64,000 nt of DNA from Bernardetiaceae bacterium (GTDB taxonomy: Bacteria > Bacteroidota > Bacteroidia > Cytophagales > Thermoflexibacteraceae), in contig JANWWZ010000007.1 in assembly GCA_025057115.1 (NCBI GenBank), forward strand, positions 1-64,000, in the 5' to 3' direction. The notes under the pieces are model-generated. The model did not search any database. It saw only the letters and a program-made list of their open reading frames with translations, and was not told the origin of the DNA. Shown piece by piece: positions 53,652-63,159 of the stretch. The position numbers and the translations under genes were made by a program. The stretch's first letter is position 1. Every line of letters begins with the position of its first letter.

Positions 53652-56597
53652 CTAAAAATTAAATACTGCATTGAGGTAGTAGTAGGCTCCATTAAATCCA
53701 AACTGATTGGCATTGCGCGTAAAAGGCGTTTGCCCATTAAAGTAAGAAGCATAGTTAGAAAATACGCGGTCAGGATAAACGTCAAATATGTTATTTCCAC
53801 CAGCAGAAATGGTAATATTTTTTGTCAAATTGTAGCTTAGCACTACATCGGTGAGTGTTTTACCGCTGAAAGTCTGGCTGCGATGAGGTTGGTTAGCGGG
53901 TTTTTCCCATGCCGTTACAGGACCGAAGTAATTGATGCGCACTGTGGCGGTGAGCTTGTTCCACTGATAGGCTACCGAGCCTAGTACTTTCTCGCGGGGT
54001 TGGCTAGTTTCTATCAAGGCAATGCTAATGGTGTCCAACAACACTACAGGGCGAGTAGAACCTGCTTGTAGTTCTGCAGGAGTAGGTTTAATCCGACTAA
54101 TTTTGGTGCGGTTCATGGTAAGGGCTAAACTCGCCGTGAGACTTTTGCGATCATTGAAGGAATGTTTATAAGTAGTTACCAAATCAACCCCTTGTGTACG
54201 CGTATCTATCTGATTGGTAAAGAAAGCAACTTCTTGGAAATTGGGGAAGAGGGCTCTCAAAGCAGGAATGTTATTCACTACTAAGTTTTCGGTGATGATA
54301 ATTCTGTCCTGAATGTCAATTTGATAGGCATCGAGAGTGAAGAGAAGTTTATCTTTTAAGTTTGCTGTCATGCCTAGATTGTAATTCCAAGAAGTTTCGG
54401 CTTTGGGATCGCTAATGCCCAATCGGCGGAGGCGAGGTTCATCGCTTCGCAATTGCTTAGTTTGGCGGATCTCTCCAGCTTGTACTGTAGAAGTGGTAAC
54501 GCTATTGTAAATCTGTTGCAAAGAAGGAGCTCTAAAGCCGCGGTTGATAGAACCGCGAACAGCGAAACTTTCCGTTAGCTTCAAACGGCTTGCAATTTTT
54601 CCAGAGAGGTTACTGCCGAAATCGCTGTAATTTTCATAACGCAGCGCTCCTGCTACTAGAAACTTATTAGTAATGTCGGACTCTATATCTAGGTAAATGC
54701 CGATGTTAGAGCGACGCGTATCTGTTTCGTCTTCAGGTGCAATTCCTGGACGACCACTTGAGCCCGGCAACTTACCCCGCGTGTATGCCAATGGACCTAT
54801 TTTGTAAGAATTCTCATCTCCTCTTACTAACTGGAAGCGGTCAATGCGGAATTGGCTGCCCATGGCAACGTTAAAGGTTTTGGTGCCCAGCAAACCGATG
54901 TAATTTTTGGACAAGTTAATTTCACTGGTAAACTGCCCAAAGGCGCTTTTGCCTACATAAAAATCGCGTGGCGACTCTGCACCCATGGAGGGGTTAGCGG
55001 TGTTTTTGGCTTCCAAGTCTAAGGAGTTATATCCGTATCCTACGCTAAAGTCGAAGTTCCATTGATCGAAGGCTTGTCGGCGAATGCCTGCCACTGCAGA
55101 GTAGTCCAATGTAGTGCCTGGCAACACGGGAGAATAGCCATCGGGCCAAATATCGGTATTGGAGTTGGGGTTAGTGGGGATGGCATTGCGGAAAAACCCA
55201 TAGGCTTTGATGTACTTGTGGGAATAACCTCCAAAACCGTAGATCATCCAGCGATTATTGAGCGGATAACCTAAGTTAGCAAAAGCCTGATAAGAAGTAG
55301 TTTGATTGCTGCCATACTTAGATACGCGAAATTCTCCGTCTGCGGGCCAAACGCCGCGTGCAATCCGAGTAGCGCGTTCTACTTCTCGGTTGGTAGAGTA
55401 AATATTGCCGTTGAAGGGATCGGAGCGGTCAGTGCCATCGGCATGGTGGTAGTGCAAAGTAAGGTTGAGATAACTTTTGTCCTTGCCCAGTTTAAAGCCG
55501 TAATTGACTCCTGCTGTGTAGGTAGCCCCATCGCCTTTAGTGGTAATGCCGAACTGGGTTAAGGCTTTAAGCTTGTTGACGCTTTTGTTAAGTCCTACAT
55601 TGACAATGCCAGCAATAGCATCTGAACCATATTGAGCAGCCGCTCCATCGCGCAAGATTTCGATGCGGTCTAAGGCAAGCGGTGGAATAGTGTTCATATC
55701 AGTTACTACAGTGCCCTTGCCCACGGTGATGTTGAGGTTAAGGGCAGAGAATTGATGTCGCCGCTTGCCTTCAATGAGCACCAGCACTTGGTCAGGTGAA
55801 AGACCGCGCAAAGTGGCAGGGTCGGCATAATTAGCTATGCCGTTGATGCCATACTTAGCTGAATTGAAAGAGGGAGAGGTAAACTGCAACATTTGCCCTA
55901 CTTCTACCTGCCCTGTAGTTTGCAGGTCTTTGAAGCTAAGCACATCAATGGGCGCGGGGCGCTCTACATCTGTGCGGGCAATGTTAGCACGCGAGCCAAC
56001 GATAGCTACTTCGCCTAATTGCAGCGAAATATCTTCTAAGACAATATTAAGGGTAGTTTCCTCACCAAGTGTAATTTCTTGTGTTTTATAACCTACGAAG
56101 GAAAATACTAGCGTTTGCCCTTTTTCGGCGTTGATAGAGAAATTTCCTTCTGTGTCGGTAACGGTTCCTTTGCTGGTACCTTTAATAACGATAGATACCC
56201 CAGGCATGCCTTCTCCTGCGCTATTGGTTACTTTCCCTTTGATGGGATTGTCTGTTATCCACTCCTCCCAGCTAGCTTTCCTCAAAATAATCTGATTGCC
56301 TCGGATGGTGTAAGAAATCCCTAGTGGCAAAAGCAACTTGTTAAGTGCTTCAGAAAGAGGCTCGTTTTTGATTTCCACATCTACCTTGCGGTCAGCATGA
56401 ATTACCTTAGGGCTGTAAATGAAATGCACCCCAGCAATTTTTTCCAGTTCTGCTAGGACTAACTTCACTTCAGCACCGTGCAAGCTAAGCGACACGTTTT
56501 TGGATAGCAAATCCATGCCAGCTAAAAGAGGTGCTTGCCAAAACAGCAAGGCAAGCAACATCAACATAGCGAGTAAACGTTGTGTTTTCATTTTCAT
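53652..56597 (-). CDS. TonB-dependent receptor with N-terminal STN domain
   Basis: 981 aa. A signal peptide is followed by a secretin/TonB short N-terminal (STN) domain (about 40-105; VHFIYSPKVI, LSEALNKLL), a carboxypeptidase-D-like domain (PIKGKVTNSAGEGMPGVSI, about 116-195), the plug (ALDRIEILRDGAAAQYGSDAIAGIVNV, about 210-330) and a 22-strand barrel ending with an aromatic Phe (LNAVFNF). STN domains pass a signal to a FecR protein, and fecR is directly upstream. No SusD partner exists, so a sugar-polymer role is unlikely; siderophores, metals or charged organics are more plausible. Start may be 56597 or 56591. Confidence 0.93.
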   Translation of the reverse strand: MKMKTQRLLAMLMLLALLFWQAPLLAGMDLLSKNVSLSLHGAEVKLVLAELEKIAGVHFIYSPKVIHADRKVDVEIKNEPLSEALNKLLLPLGISYTIRGNQIILRKASWEEWITDNPIKGKVTNSAGEGMPGVSIVIKGTSKGTVTDTEGNFSINAEKGQTLVFSFVGYKTQEITLGEETTLNIVLEDISLQLGEVAIVGSRANIARTDVERPAPIDVLSFKDLQTTGQVEVGQMLQFTSPSFNSAKYGINGIANYADPATLRGLSPDQVLVLIEGKRRHQFSALNLNITVGKGTVVTDMNTIPPLALDRIEILRDGAAAQYGSDAIAGIVNVGLNKSVNKLKALTQFGITTKGDGATYTAGVNYGFKLGKDKSYLNLTLHYHHADGTDRSDPFNGNIYSTNREVERATRIARGVWPADGEFRVSKYGSNQTTSYQAFANLGYPLNNRWMIYGFGGYSHKYIKAYGFFRNAIPTNPNSNTDIWPDGYSPVLPGTTLDYSAVAGIRRQAFDQWNFDFSVGYGYNSLDLEAKNTANPSMGAESPRDFYVGKSAFGQFTSEINLSKNYIGLLGTKTFNVAMGSQFRIDRFQLVRGDENSYKIGPLAYTRGKLPGSSGRPGIAPEDETDTRRSNIGIYLDIESDITNKFLVAGALRYENYSDFGSNLSGKIASRLKLTESFAVRGSINRGFRAPSLQQIYNSVTTSTVQAGEIRQTKQLRSDEPRLRRLGISDPKAETSWNYNLGMTANLKDKLLFTLDAYQIDIQDRIIITENLVVNNIPALRALFPNFQEVAFFTNQIDTRTQGVDLVTTYKHSFNDRKSLTASLALTMNRTKISRIKPTPAELQAGSTRPVVLLDTISIALIETSQPREKVLGSVAYQWNKLTATVRINYFGPVTAWEKPANQPHRSQTFSGKTLTDVVLSYNLTKNITISAGGNNIFDVYPDRVFSNYASYFNGQTPFTRNANQFGFNGAYYYLNAVFNF

Positions 56598-56657
56598 TTT
56601 ACGGTTTTATTTAGACGTATGCAAGTTTTATTTGTTAGTATTGCCGATTCGTTAGTA

Positions 56658-57644
56658 TTACGGACATCCTTGTCCACTAATAAAGATAGTAGTGCCTTGA
56701 ATTTGATAAGTAGCCCCCACTGCCTGAACAAGCGCCTCAAGCTGTGCGTACATATCCATTTGGTTAAGGTTGCCTGTTAGGTTGCAATTTGCCAGTAGCG
56801 GATTTTCAAGAACAATTTGCACTTGGTAAGCCTTTTGCAGATCCTCCACTACTTTGCTCAGTGGGGTTTCTTTATAAATAAAACTAGGCATGTGTTCGGG
56901 CAGCCCTACAGGTTGAGGCTTTTCTATCAAAGCAGTTACAAAGTGCTTTTGCTTGGTGTAATAAGTTACCTTTTGGTTGGGGGTTAATACCACTTCCTTA
57001 TTGTGGCTATCAGCATGGCGCTCAGAAACAGCTACGCGCCCGGTGCGCACTAGAACTTCCACAGTAGCTTCACTGGTTTTGCGCACCCAAAAACTTGTGC
57101 CTAATACTTTGATAAGCAATTGATTAGTTTTGACATAAAAAGGCTTTTGAGGCTGGTGCACAATTTCGAAAAATGCGTCGCCTTCTAAAAACACCTCTCT
57201 TTTGTCTTGTGCAAAGGCATCGGGAAATTGCAACCGCGCTCCACTGTAGAGCATGACCTTGCTGCTATCGGGAAGTAGTAATTGCTTGGGCTTGGCAGTG
57301 GTATTGGCAATTCGAAAACTTTCCTGAGATTCCGCTAACTTGGTAAAAAAGTAAAATCCTGCTGAAAAAATTAGCAATGCAGCAACAGAAGCAGCAATTT
57401 TTAGCCATCCATGTTGCCACAGTGAAATTATTTTTTTCTCATTGGGCTGATTGATGCCAGTTTGTTGGCAGATAGCATTCCATGTAAGGGGCGCTAGCTG
57501 CCTCCATTCTTCTTCAGAGAGAGTTGATTCAGGGCGATCCTCCTTCCAAATTTCAAACCAGTACTCTACCAGTTGGCGTTCTTTTTCCGTGCAAGTGCCT
57601 TCTAGGTAGCGTTGTAAAAGCTCTTTAAAAGCCGACTGTTCCAT
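56658..57644 (-). CDS. FecR-type anti-sigma/signal transducer
   Basis: 328 aa. A cytoplasmic N-terminus of about 90 aa (ELLQRYLEGTCTEKERQLVEYWF) leads into one membrane helix (AASVAALLIFSAGFYFF). The periplasmic FecR domain (LLLPDSSKVMLYSGARLQFP, VEVLVRTGRVAV) and a DUF4974/STN-like end (LSKVVEDLQKAYQVQIV) follow. It would sense the occupied TonB receptor and control an ECF sigma factor. That sigma gene, normally just upstream, is missing: the neighbour is a 1438-aa surface protein gene. Either the sigma is elsewhere or has been lost. Confidence 0.9.
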   Translation of the reverse strand: MEQSAFKELLQRYLEGTCTEKERQLVEYWFEIWKEDRPESTLSEEEWRQLAPLTWNAICQQTGINQPNEKKIISLWQHGWLKIAASVAALLIFSAGFYFFTKLAESQESFRIANTTAKPKQLLLPDSSKVMLYSGARLQFPDAFAQDKREVFLEGDAFFEIVHQPQKPFYVKTNQLLIKVLGTSFWVRKTSEATVEVLVRTGRVAVSERHADSHNKEVVLTPNQKVTYYTKQKHFVTALIEKPQPVGLPEHMPSFIYKETPLSKVVEDLQKAYQVQIVLENPLLANCNLTGNLNQMDMYAQLEALVQAVGATYQIQGTTIFISGQGCP

Positions 57645-57654
57645 TGCGGTTTTG

Positions 57655-57695
57655 TTTCACTAATAAGAAACACAAGTCGGCTGTATCCCTAAAGG
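57655..57695 (-). promoter_or_regulatory. Possible ECF-type promoter before fecR
   Basis: On the minus strand TTTAGGGATACAGC, then about 5 bases later TTGTGTTTCTTATTAG. From memory, this AGGGAT...GT.TC.TATTA pattern often precedes ECF sigma/FecR/SusC-type operons in Bacteroidota. Low certainty; it is consistent with control by a distant sigma factor. Confidence 0.35.
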
Positions 57696-57800
57696 AAATT
57701 GAAAAAATTTTATCGAGGCACTTCTTTTACGTACAGGCGGTTTTAACTGCTACTACAGAAGGCGCAGCGGAAACATGAAGTTAAGTCGAGTGTTTTGCCT

Positions 57801-60800
57801 TTACTGCTCAGTAATGACTTGTACCCAACCACGACAGGTTCTGCCCTCTGGGGAGGTGAGCAAGTAAAAATAAGTAGCGCTTATGCCTTCTCCCTTCCAA
57901 TCGTTGCCATAGCTATCAGATTGAAAAACTAACCTTCCCCAGCGGTTGTAGATTTGCAAGCGCCACCCTTGTCGGATGTTGTTAATAACGAAGAAATCGT
58001 TTTTGCCATCGCCGTTGGGAGTAATTACGTTGGGAGGCGAAATATTTTCTACAGGGACTTCTACGGTGCGAGAAGCACTACAAGCCCGATTACTTGCCTG
58101 AAGAGTGATGCGGTATATTCCCGACTGAGGGTAAGTAATAGTGCCAGGTGTGGGACCAGTAAAAGTTTGTCCATTGCCTAGCGACCATTGAAAATTAGTA
58201 GCATTAGCAGTTCGGTTGATAATTTGCACCGTGCCAGGACTGCCGCACTCTGCAGAAGTAATTACGTCAAAATCAATGCTGATGGCGGGAGAAACCTCCA
58301 CTGTAACAGCAGTGTCTATGAAACAACCTTCGGCACTAAAAATGCGCACTTGGTAGCGCGTAGTCTGAGAGGGGCGGGCAACGGGGTTGGCAATATTAGG
58401 GTTGCTCAGTCCTGTAGCGGGCGTCCACTGATAGCGCGTTCCTCCACTGGCAAACAACTGAATGGATTCGTTGGAACAAATGACAGCGGAGGGACTTAAC
58501 CTTACCCCAGCGCGAAATTCTGCTGGGTTAAACACGTTGATATCTACAAAAGCACTATCCCTTGCTATGCAGGGTCCACTGCGCACTGTGAGCCGAATCA
58601 GGTATCGACCGCTAGCGGCATAGCGCTGAGGCGGGGGCTGGAAGCCTTCAAAGGTTCTTCCATCGCCAAAGTCCCAAAGGTAGGTTTCTCCGTTATTTAT
58701 TCCATTATTGGTGATGCGAAGCAACGGACTGGGCTGGCATTGACCTTCTACAGCAGTGGAAAAGCGCGCAACAGGTCGCGGCACCACTGTAATGACGATA
58801 AAAGTATCGCGAACACACCCGCCTGCTGATTCTACGCGCAAATTATATCGCGTAGTTTGCTGAGGAGAAGCAATAGGATTGGGAATATTCGGATTGCTCA
58901 GCCCTGTGGAAGGAGTCCATGTATAACGCTCGCCTCCAGAGGCAAACAATTGCACGGATTCTCCGCTGCAAATAGTAGGTGGTGCAATAAGAGAAACAGC
59001 AAGCTGGTTACTAATTTGAACCACAGCCGTATCGCGGCTCGTGCAACCGTCTTCTGAAACCGTTAAAATAATCCGATAGGTGCCAGGACGTTGGTAGCGA
59101 AACAAAGGCGGTTGCCTTTCTGTTAGCGTCCTTCCATCTCCTAAGTCCCATTCAAAGCGCTCTCCTCCTGTGGAGTTGTTAATAAGGCGCACTAACGTAG
59201 CAGGGTTGCAAGGGTCAGCAAGTTGGACGGTGAAATCTGCTTCTACGTTGCGGACAGTAACAGTAACTGCCGTGTCATAAGTACAACCATTGGGAGCGCT
59301 AGCGCGGAGGCGATAGGTAGTAGTTTGCAAAGGGCGCGCTATGGGATTGGCAATGTTAGGGTTGCTTAGTCCAACGGCGGGCGTCCAGGTGTAGGTACTG
59401 TTAGGCTGGCGGGTATCAGCAAAAAGCTGTACTGACTGACCGCGACAAATGGTAACAGGAGAAGAAATTTGCAATTGTCCTGGGCGAACGCGCACCGTGT
59501 CAAAAGCGCGAGCAGGGCGGCAGATGATGTCATTTTCTGCAGTCAGTTGGATGGCATAGCGCCCTTCGTTGGGAAATACGTAGCGCGTGTCGCGGGTTCG
59601 AGCTGTAAAAATGACGTTTCCCGTAGCCAAGTCGCGAATTTCCCAACTAAAGCGCGTAGCATTTGTACTTCGATTGATAAATCGAAAGTCGGCAGGGGCG
59701 CAGAGTTCTTTGGTTGGATTACCTGCTGCATCTGTAGTGATGAATGCGGCTCGCAGTTCATCTATATCAATTTTAAAAGCGGCGTTGTTGCATCCTCCTG
59801 AGGGGCGCTCAATATTAGGAGCGGCAGCACGGTTGATTGTCGCCCATGCGGTAGGGGTGGTGGGAAAGTTATTACTACGGCAAGCACATACAGCGTGGTA
59901 AATGATGCCGTTTTTGTCAAACCGACTCGTACCGCCATCCACGTGGTCGCCATCTTGGACACTGTTGCCTCCGATATACGTGCCGTAGATGAGCGAGCGC
60001 GCATTGGGGCTTAGCAAGCCGATATAAAAATCATCTCCAGCAAACGCCGTAGTTTTGATTGCATCAGGGGTTACAGGCATACCAGTGATAGAGGTTTCCT
60101 GTCCGATTTGTGAGCCGGGATAAGGAGGAAAGTTATTAGTAAAGCCTCCCCAACCAGCAAAATAGATGTTGCCGCATTCGTTGACTAAAAAGGCAGTGGG
60201 GGAGAGGTCTGGTCTGCCGCGCGAGGTGCCCACTACGGTGGAGAAAATAGTGCGGTTAAGCGTAGGTGGCAAAGCGTGAATAAACTGACCACTATTAGGA
60301 TTGCTATACACTCCCGCAGTAACAGGATAAGCCCCTACCGTCGTACCAAATACGTACACGTTATTCTCTTGGTCTAGGTCCAGTAAATAAGCCTGATTGA
60401 AATTAGGTGTGCCTAAAAAAGTACTGTTGAGCAATCCTCCTGTAGCAGAAAACCTCACTACGAAGCCATCCGTAGCTCCAGCGTAAGTGCTTTGCAAGGC
60501 ACCTGAAGTGATGGGGAAACTAGTGCTTGTCGTCCCTCCACAAACTAATACTTCACCAGTAGAAGCTACGCGAAGGCTATAAGCGGCATCATACCCATTT
60601 CCCCCTAAATAAGTTCCCCATTCTAAAGAAGTAAGCGTAGGGTTCATGCGGAAAACTACTCCGTCAATAGGACCGCTCAGAGAGGAAGCAAAAGCATTTC
60701 TAACTGGGAAATTCGTAGAACGAGTACAAGAGGCAATATAGACGTTATCTCTACTATCCACTACTACTTCACCGCGGAGCTCGTCGCCATAGTTGCGCAC

Positions 60801-62117
60801 TAGGGGTGAAAGTAAAGTAATTCCTGGTATCTCGCGCAGGTTCACCCCGTCATTGCCTGTTCCACCCACGAATGTGGAAGCAATTAATTGACTGCCCACA
60901 TTGTTCAAAATGCTAATGAAAATGTCTGAACCTGCTGGGTAGTCTATTCCACCAATAGGCTCATGCGGTACGCCGCCGTTAAAGGTGCGGTCAAACGCTC
61001 CTGCGGTAGTAGGAAAATTTGCCGAACTAGTAGTGCCAAAAATAATTAGCTGATTTTGTTTATTGACAATCATGCTATGGGGACTTTCGGCGCTGCTGCC
61101 TCCCAGATAAGTAGAAAAGAGCAAGTTGCGTCCGTCAGGGCTAAACTTTTGCACAGCTACATCTACCAATCCACCAAACTGAACTTGAAAAGCCCCCACA
61201 GTAACAGGGAAGTTTCTGCCGAAAATAGTTCCCCCCGTATAGGTATTGCCTTCAGCGTCAAAGGTGGCGCAGTTGCCCCAATTGTCACTTAAAGAGCCAG
61301 AATAGGTAGAAAACACTAGTTGGGGGTCTATGATAAGTTCGTAGTCAGGGTTATATCCTTCTGGAAAGTCAAATTGCAACGTATTTTCGTGCAATACGAA
61401 ACGCGAGGGAACTTCCACTTCCTTGCCCTGAATGATTTGAAAGCAGTAAGGTTTATATTCGATGATGGTTTGAAGGGGAGTTGCAACCTTTAAATTGCCA
61501 TTGGCTTGTAACTGGAGCAAGGTAGCTCCTTCGTATTGCATGGCAATTTGGCGAGGGTTTGCATGAGGCGTTACTGCAAACTCGTACTTTAAAGCGGTGT
61601 TATGAGTAAACACGCGCAAGTGTATTCCTGGATAAATCGATTGGTAGCGCACTTCGGCATAGGAGCGCACTTCCTTAGCCCATCGTTCTTCTTGGGAGCC
61701 TATGAAATAGTGTTGGAGAGTGGAACTAGGTAGCAAGCCATGCAAATGCACTTGGGGATTTGCTCCTATGAAATGTACCCTTACGCCATGGGCGTCAATT
61801 AACTTGCCTTGCCGATGGGATGAGGATGCTTCCACTCTAGTAGCCTCAACTGAACGGTTGGGCAATTCCCTGCCGTGTTTAAGTTCATAAAGCCGCCATT
61901 GATCGTAGAAAGCCCAATGCAGCCCATCTTTGAGCAGGAAGAAAAATCCAGCGGGAATTTCCGCTCTATACTGCACTATTTCTTCCCATTGTCCTTTGTT
62001 TTCTGTGAACCAGTAGGCGTGCTCAGAGGCTTGCAGCCTTTTGCCAAACCCTTCTCCTGCCTGCAATGATGCTGTAATACACCAACTGGCTGCTAAGGCA
62101 ACATATAACTTTTTCAT
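57801..62117 (-). CDS. Giant surface protein: DUF7948, SBBP propeller, PKD repeats, T9SS type B tail
   Basis: 1438 aa. A signal peptide is followed by a domain with YWFTENKGQWEEIVQYRAE (DUF7948-like, about 35-265), then SBBP-type propeller repeats such as DAEGNTYTGGTIFGRNFP and FSTYLGGSSAES (about 270-780). Then come PKD-like domains (FEWDLGDGRT, YLWDFGDGRT) alternating with a repeated TWTP..GLSNPNI module. The last 85 aa are VITPNGDGKNDFFVINNI...NRWGRLVF, the CHU/type B T9SS sorting tail. It should be exported and attached to the surface, with a role in gliding or adhesion inferred. It starts 9 bp after the CaCA antiporter stop. Confidence 0.93.
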   Translation of the reverse strand: MKKLYVALAASWCITASLQAGEGFGKRLQASEHAYWFTENKGQWEEIVQYRAEIPAGFFFLLKDGLHWAFYDQWRLYELKHGRELPNRSVEATRVEASSSHRQGKLIDAHGVRVHFIGANPQVHLHGLLPSSTLQHYFIGSQEERWAKEVRSYAEVRYQSIYPGIHLRVFTHNTALKYEFAVTPHANPRQIAMQYEGATLLQLQANGNLKVATPLQTIIEYKPYCFQIIQGKEVEVPSRFVLHENTLQFDFPEGYNPDYELIIDPQLVFSTYSGSLSDNWGNCATFDAEGNTYTGGTIFGRNFPVTVGAFQVQFGGLVDVAVQKFSPDGRNLLFSTYLGGSSAESPHSMIVNKQNQLIIFGTTSSANFPTTAGAFDRTFNGGVPHEPIGGIDYPAGSDIFISILNNVGSQLIASTFVGGTGNDGVNLREIPGITLLSPLVRNYGDELRGEVVVDSRDNVYIASCTRSTNFPVRNAFASSLSGPIDGVVFRMNPTLTSLEWGTYLGGNGYDAAYSLRVASTGEVLVCGGTTSTSFPITSGALQSTYAGATDGFVVRFSATGGLLNSTFLGTPNFNQAYLLDLDQENNVYVFGTTVGAYPVTAGVYSNPNSGQFIHALPPTLNRTIFSTVVGTSRGRPDLSPTAFLVNECGNIYFAGWGGFTNNFPPYPGSQIGQETSITGMPVTPDAIKTTAFAGDDFYIGLLSPNARSLIYGTYIGGNSVQDGDHVDGGTSRFDKNGIIYHAVCACRSNNFPTTPTAWATINRAAAPNIERPSGGCNNAAFKIDIDELRAAFITTDAAGNPTKELCAPADFRFINRSTNATRFSWEIRDLATGNVIFTARTRDTRYVFPNEGRYAIQLTAENDIICRPARAFDTVRVRPGQLQISSPVTICRGQSVQLFADTRQPNSTYTWTPAVGLSNPNIANPIARPLQTTTYRLRASAPNGCTYDTAVTVTVRNVEADFTVQLADPCNPATLVRLINNSTGGERFEWDLGDGRTLTERQPPLFRYQRPGTYRIILTVSEDGCTSRDTAVVQISNQLAVSLIAPPTICSGESVQLFASGGERYTWTPSTGLSNPNIPNPIASPQQTTRYNLRVESAGGCVRDTFIVITVVPRPVARFSTAVEGQCQPSPLLRITNNGINNGETYLWDFGDGRTFEGFQPPPQRYAASGRYLIRLTVRSGPCIARDSAFVDINVFNPAEFRAGVRLSPSAVICSNESIQLFASGGTRYQWTPATGLSNPNIANPVARPSQTTRYQVRIFSAEGCFIDTAVTVEVSPAISIDFDVITSAECGSPGTVQIINRTANATNFQWSLGNGQTFTGPTPGTITYPQSGIYRITLQASNRACSASRTVEVPVENISPPNVITPNGDGKNDFFVINNIRQGWRLQIYNRWGRLVFQSDSYGNDWKGEGISATYFYLLTSPEGRTCRGWVQVITEQ
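58060..59460 (-). repeat. Three ~480-bp units: SNPNI module plus PKD
   Basis: Three copies of an ICxxxSxQLFA...TP..GLSNPNI.NP.A..QTT.Y module are centred near 58400, 58890 and 59360 (spacing about 490 and 467 bp), each followed by a PKD-like domain. The DNA around the SNPNI block is close to identical among copies. Confidence 0.75.
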
Positions 62118-62126
62118 TGTTGAAGT

Positions 62127-63077
62127 TTACTGCTGATAAATTAGCAATGATATGTAAATTAGATATACAACAAAGAGCGCGATACCTTCCCAGCGGTCGA
62201 TTTGCCTGCCTTTACCAGTGAACAAAAACACAAATAAAGCAATAGCTGTGGCTATGTTTATGAATAATTCTGTATGCATGGAAGGATTAAAGGGAAGCGG
62301 AGTAACAACGGCATTTACTCCTAAAATTAAAAAAATGTTAATAATATTAGAGCCAACGACGTTGCCAATGGCAATATCAGAATTTTTTTTGTAGGCAGCT
62401 ACGGTAGAAGTAGCTAACTCAGGTAGGGAGGTACCTGCTGAAATAATAGTAAGTCCGATTACTGCTTCGCTTACTTGAAAAGCCCTTGCCATGGCTACCC
62501 CTCCTTCCACAATCCAATTGCCTCCTACCATCAGCCCTACAATTCCTAACATGATGTAGGCAATTGATTTGTACAAGGGCATTACTGGAATAGGTTCTCC
62601 TATCGCTCTTTCATTTTTTGCTACGTCGCTAACATAATACATAAAAATGCAGAAAAAACACAACAAGATTAGCCCATCGGAGCGAGAAATAACGGGCTTT
62701 TCGGCATTGCCGAAAAATACGTCATCTGCTACAAACCATATTACTAAGGCAGCAAGCACATTCAAGGGAATTTCTTTCCACACTGTATTTCGCTTAACCT
62801 TGATAGGGTACATTGCTGCTGAAAGCCCTAGAATAACCATGGCATTAAAAATATTACTTCCTAAGGCATTGCCCACCGCCATATCTGTAGCCCCTCGAAT
62901 GCCAGCGGTTAAGTTAACGATCATTTCAGGGGCGGAAGTACCTAAAGCCACCACCGTAAGCCCGATGACAATGTCTCGCACATTAAGCCTTTTAGCAAGT
63001 GAAGAAGCTCCATCTACCAACCAGCTAGCTCCCAAAATGAGCAAAAAAATACCTATTACAAATAATACGTACATCAT
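62127..63077 (-). CDS. Calcium/sodium antiporter, CaCA family (YrbG-like)
   Basis: 316 aa, ten helices in two inverted halves. Each half has the alpha-repeat: GTSAPEMIVNLTAGIRGATDMAVGNALGSNIFN and GTSLPELATSTVAAYKKN...GNVVGSNIINIFLILG, with the Glu and Asn/Ser that bind cations. The track begins at a TTG 23 codons earlier, but the exact -7 element TAGCTTTG at 63095 lies inside that extension, so the ATG at 63077 is the better start. The gene is followed after 9 bp by the type B surface protein. Confidence 0.92.
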   Translation of the reverse strand: MMYVLFVIGIFLLILGASWLVDGASSLAKRLNVRDIVIGLTVVALGTSAPEMIVNLTAGIRGATDMAVGNALGSNIFNAMVILGLSAAMYPIKVKRNTVWKEIPLNVLAALVIWFVADDVFFGNAEKPVISRSDGLILLCFFCIFMYYVSDVAKNERAIGEPIPVMPLYKSIAYIMLGIVGLMVGGNWIVEGGVAMARAFQVSEAVIGLTIISAGTSLPELATSTVAAYKKNSDIAIGNVVGSNIINIFLILGVNAVVTPLPFNPSMHTELFINIATAIALFVFLFTGKGRQIDRWEGIALFVVYLIYISLLIYQQ

Positions 63078-63094
63078 ACTTTTGGCGTAATATA

Positions 63095-63102
63095 CAAAGC
63101 TA
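63095..63102 (-). promoter_or_regulatory. -7 element for the CaCA antiporter gene
   Basis: TAGCTTTG on the minus strand is an exact TAnnTTTG, 17 bases before the ATG at 63077. It decides against the more distant TTG start. Confidence 0.45.
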
Positions 63103-63159
63103 ATATAATAGCTTAGTTGTTTATTTTCTTGCAAACTTCCCATCAAGATATCACGCCCT

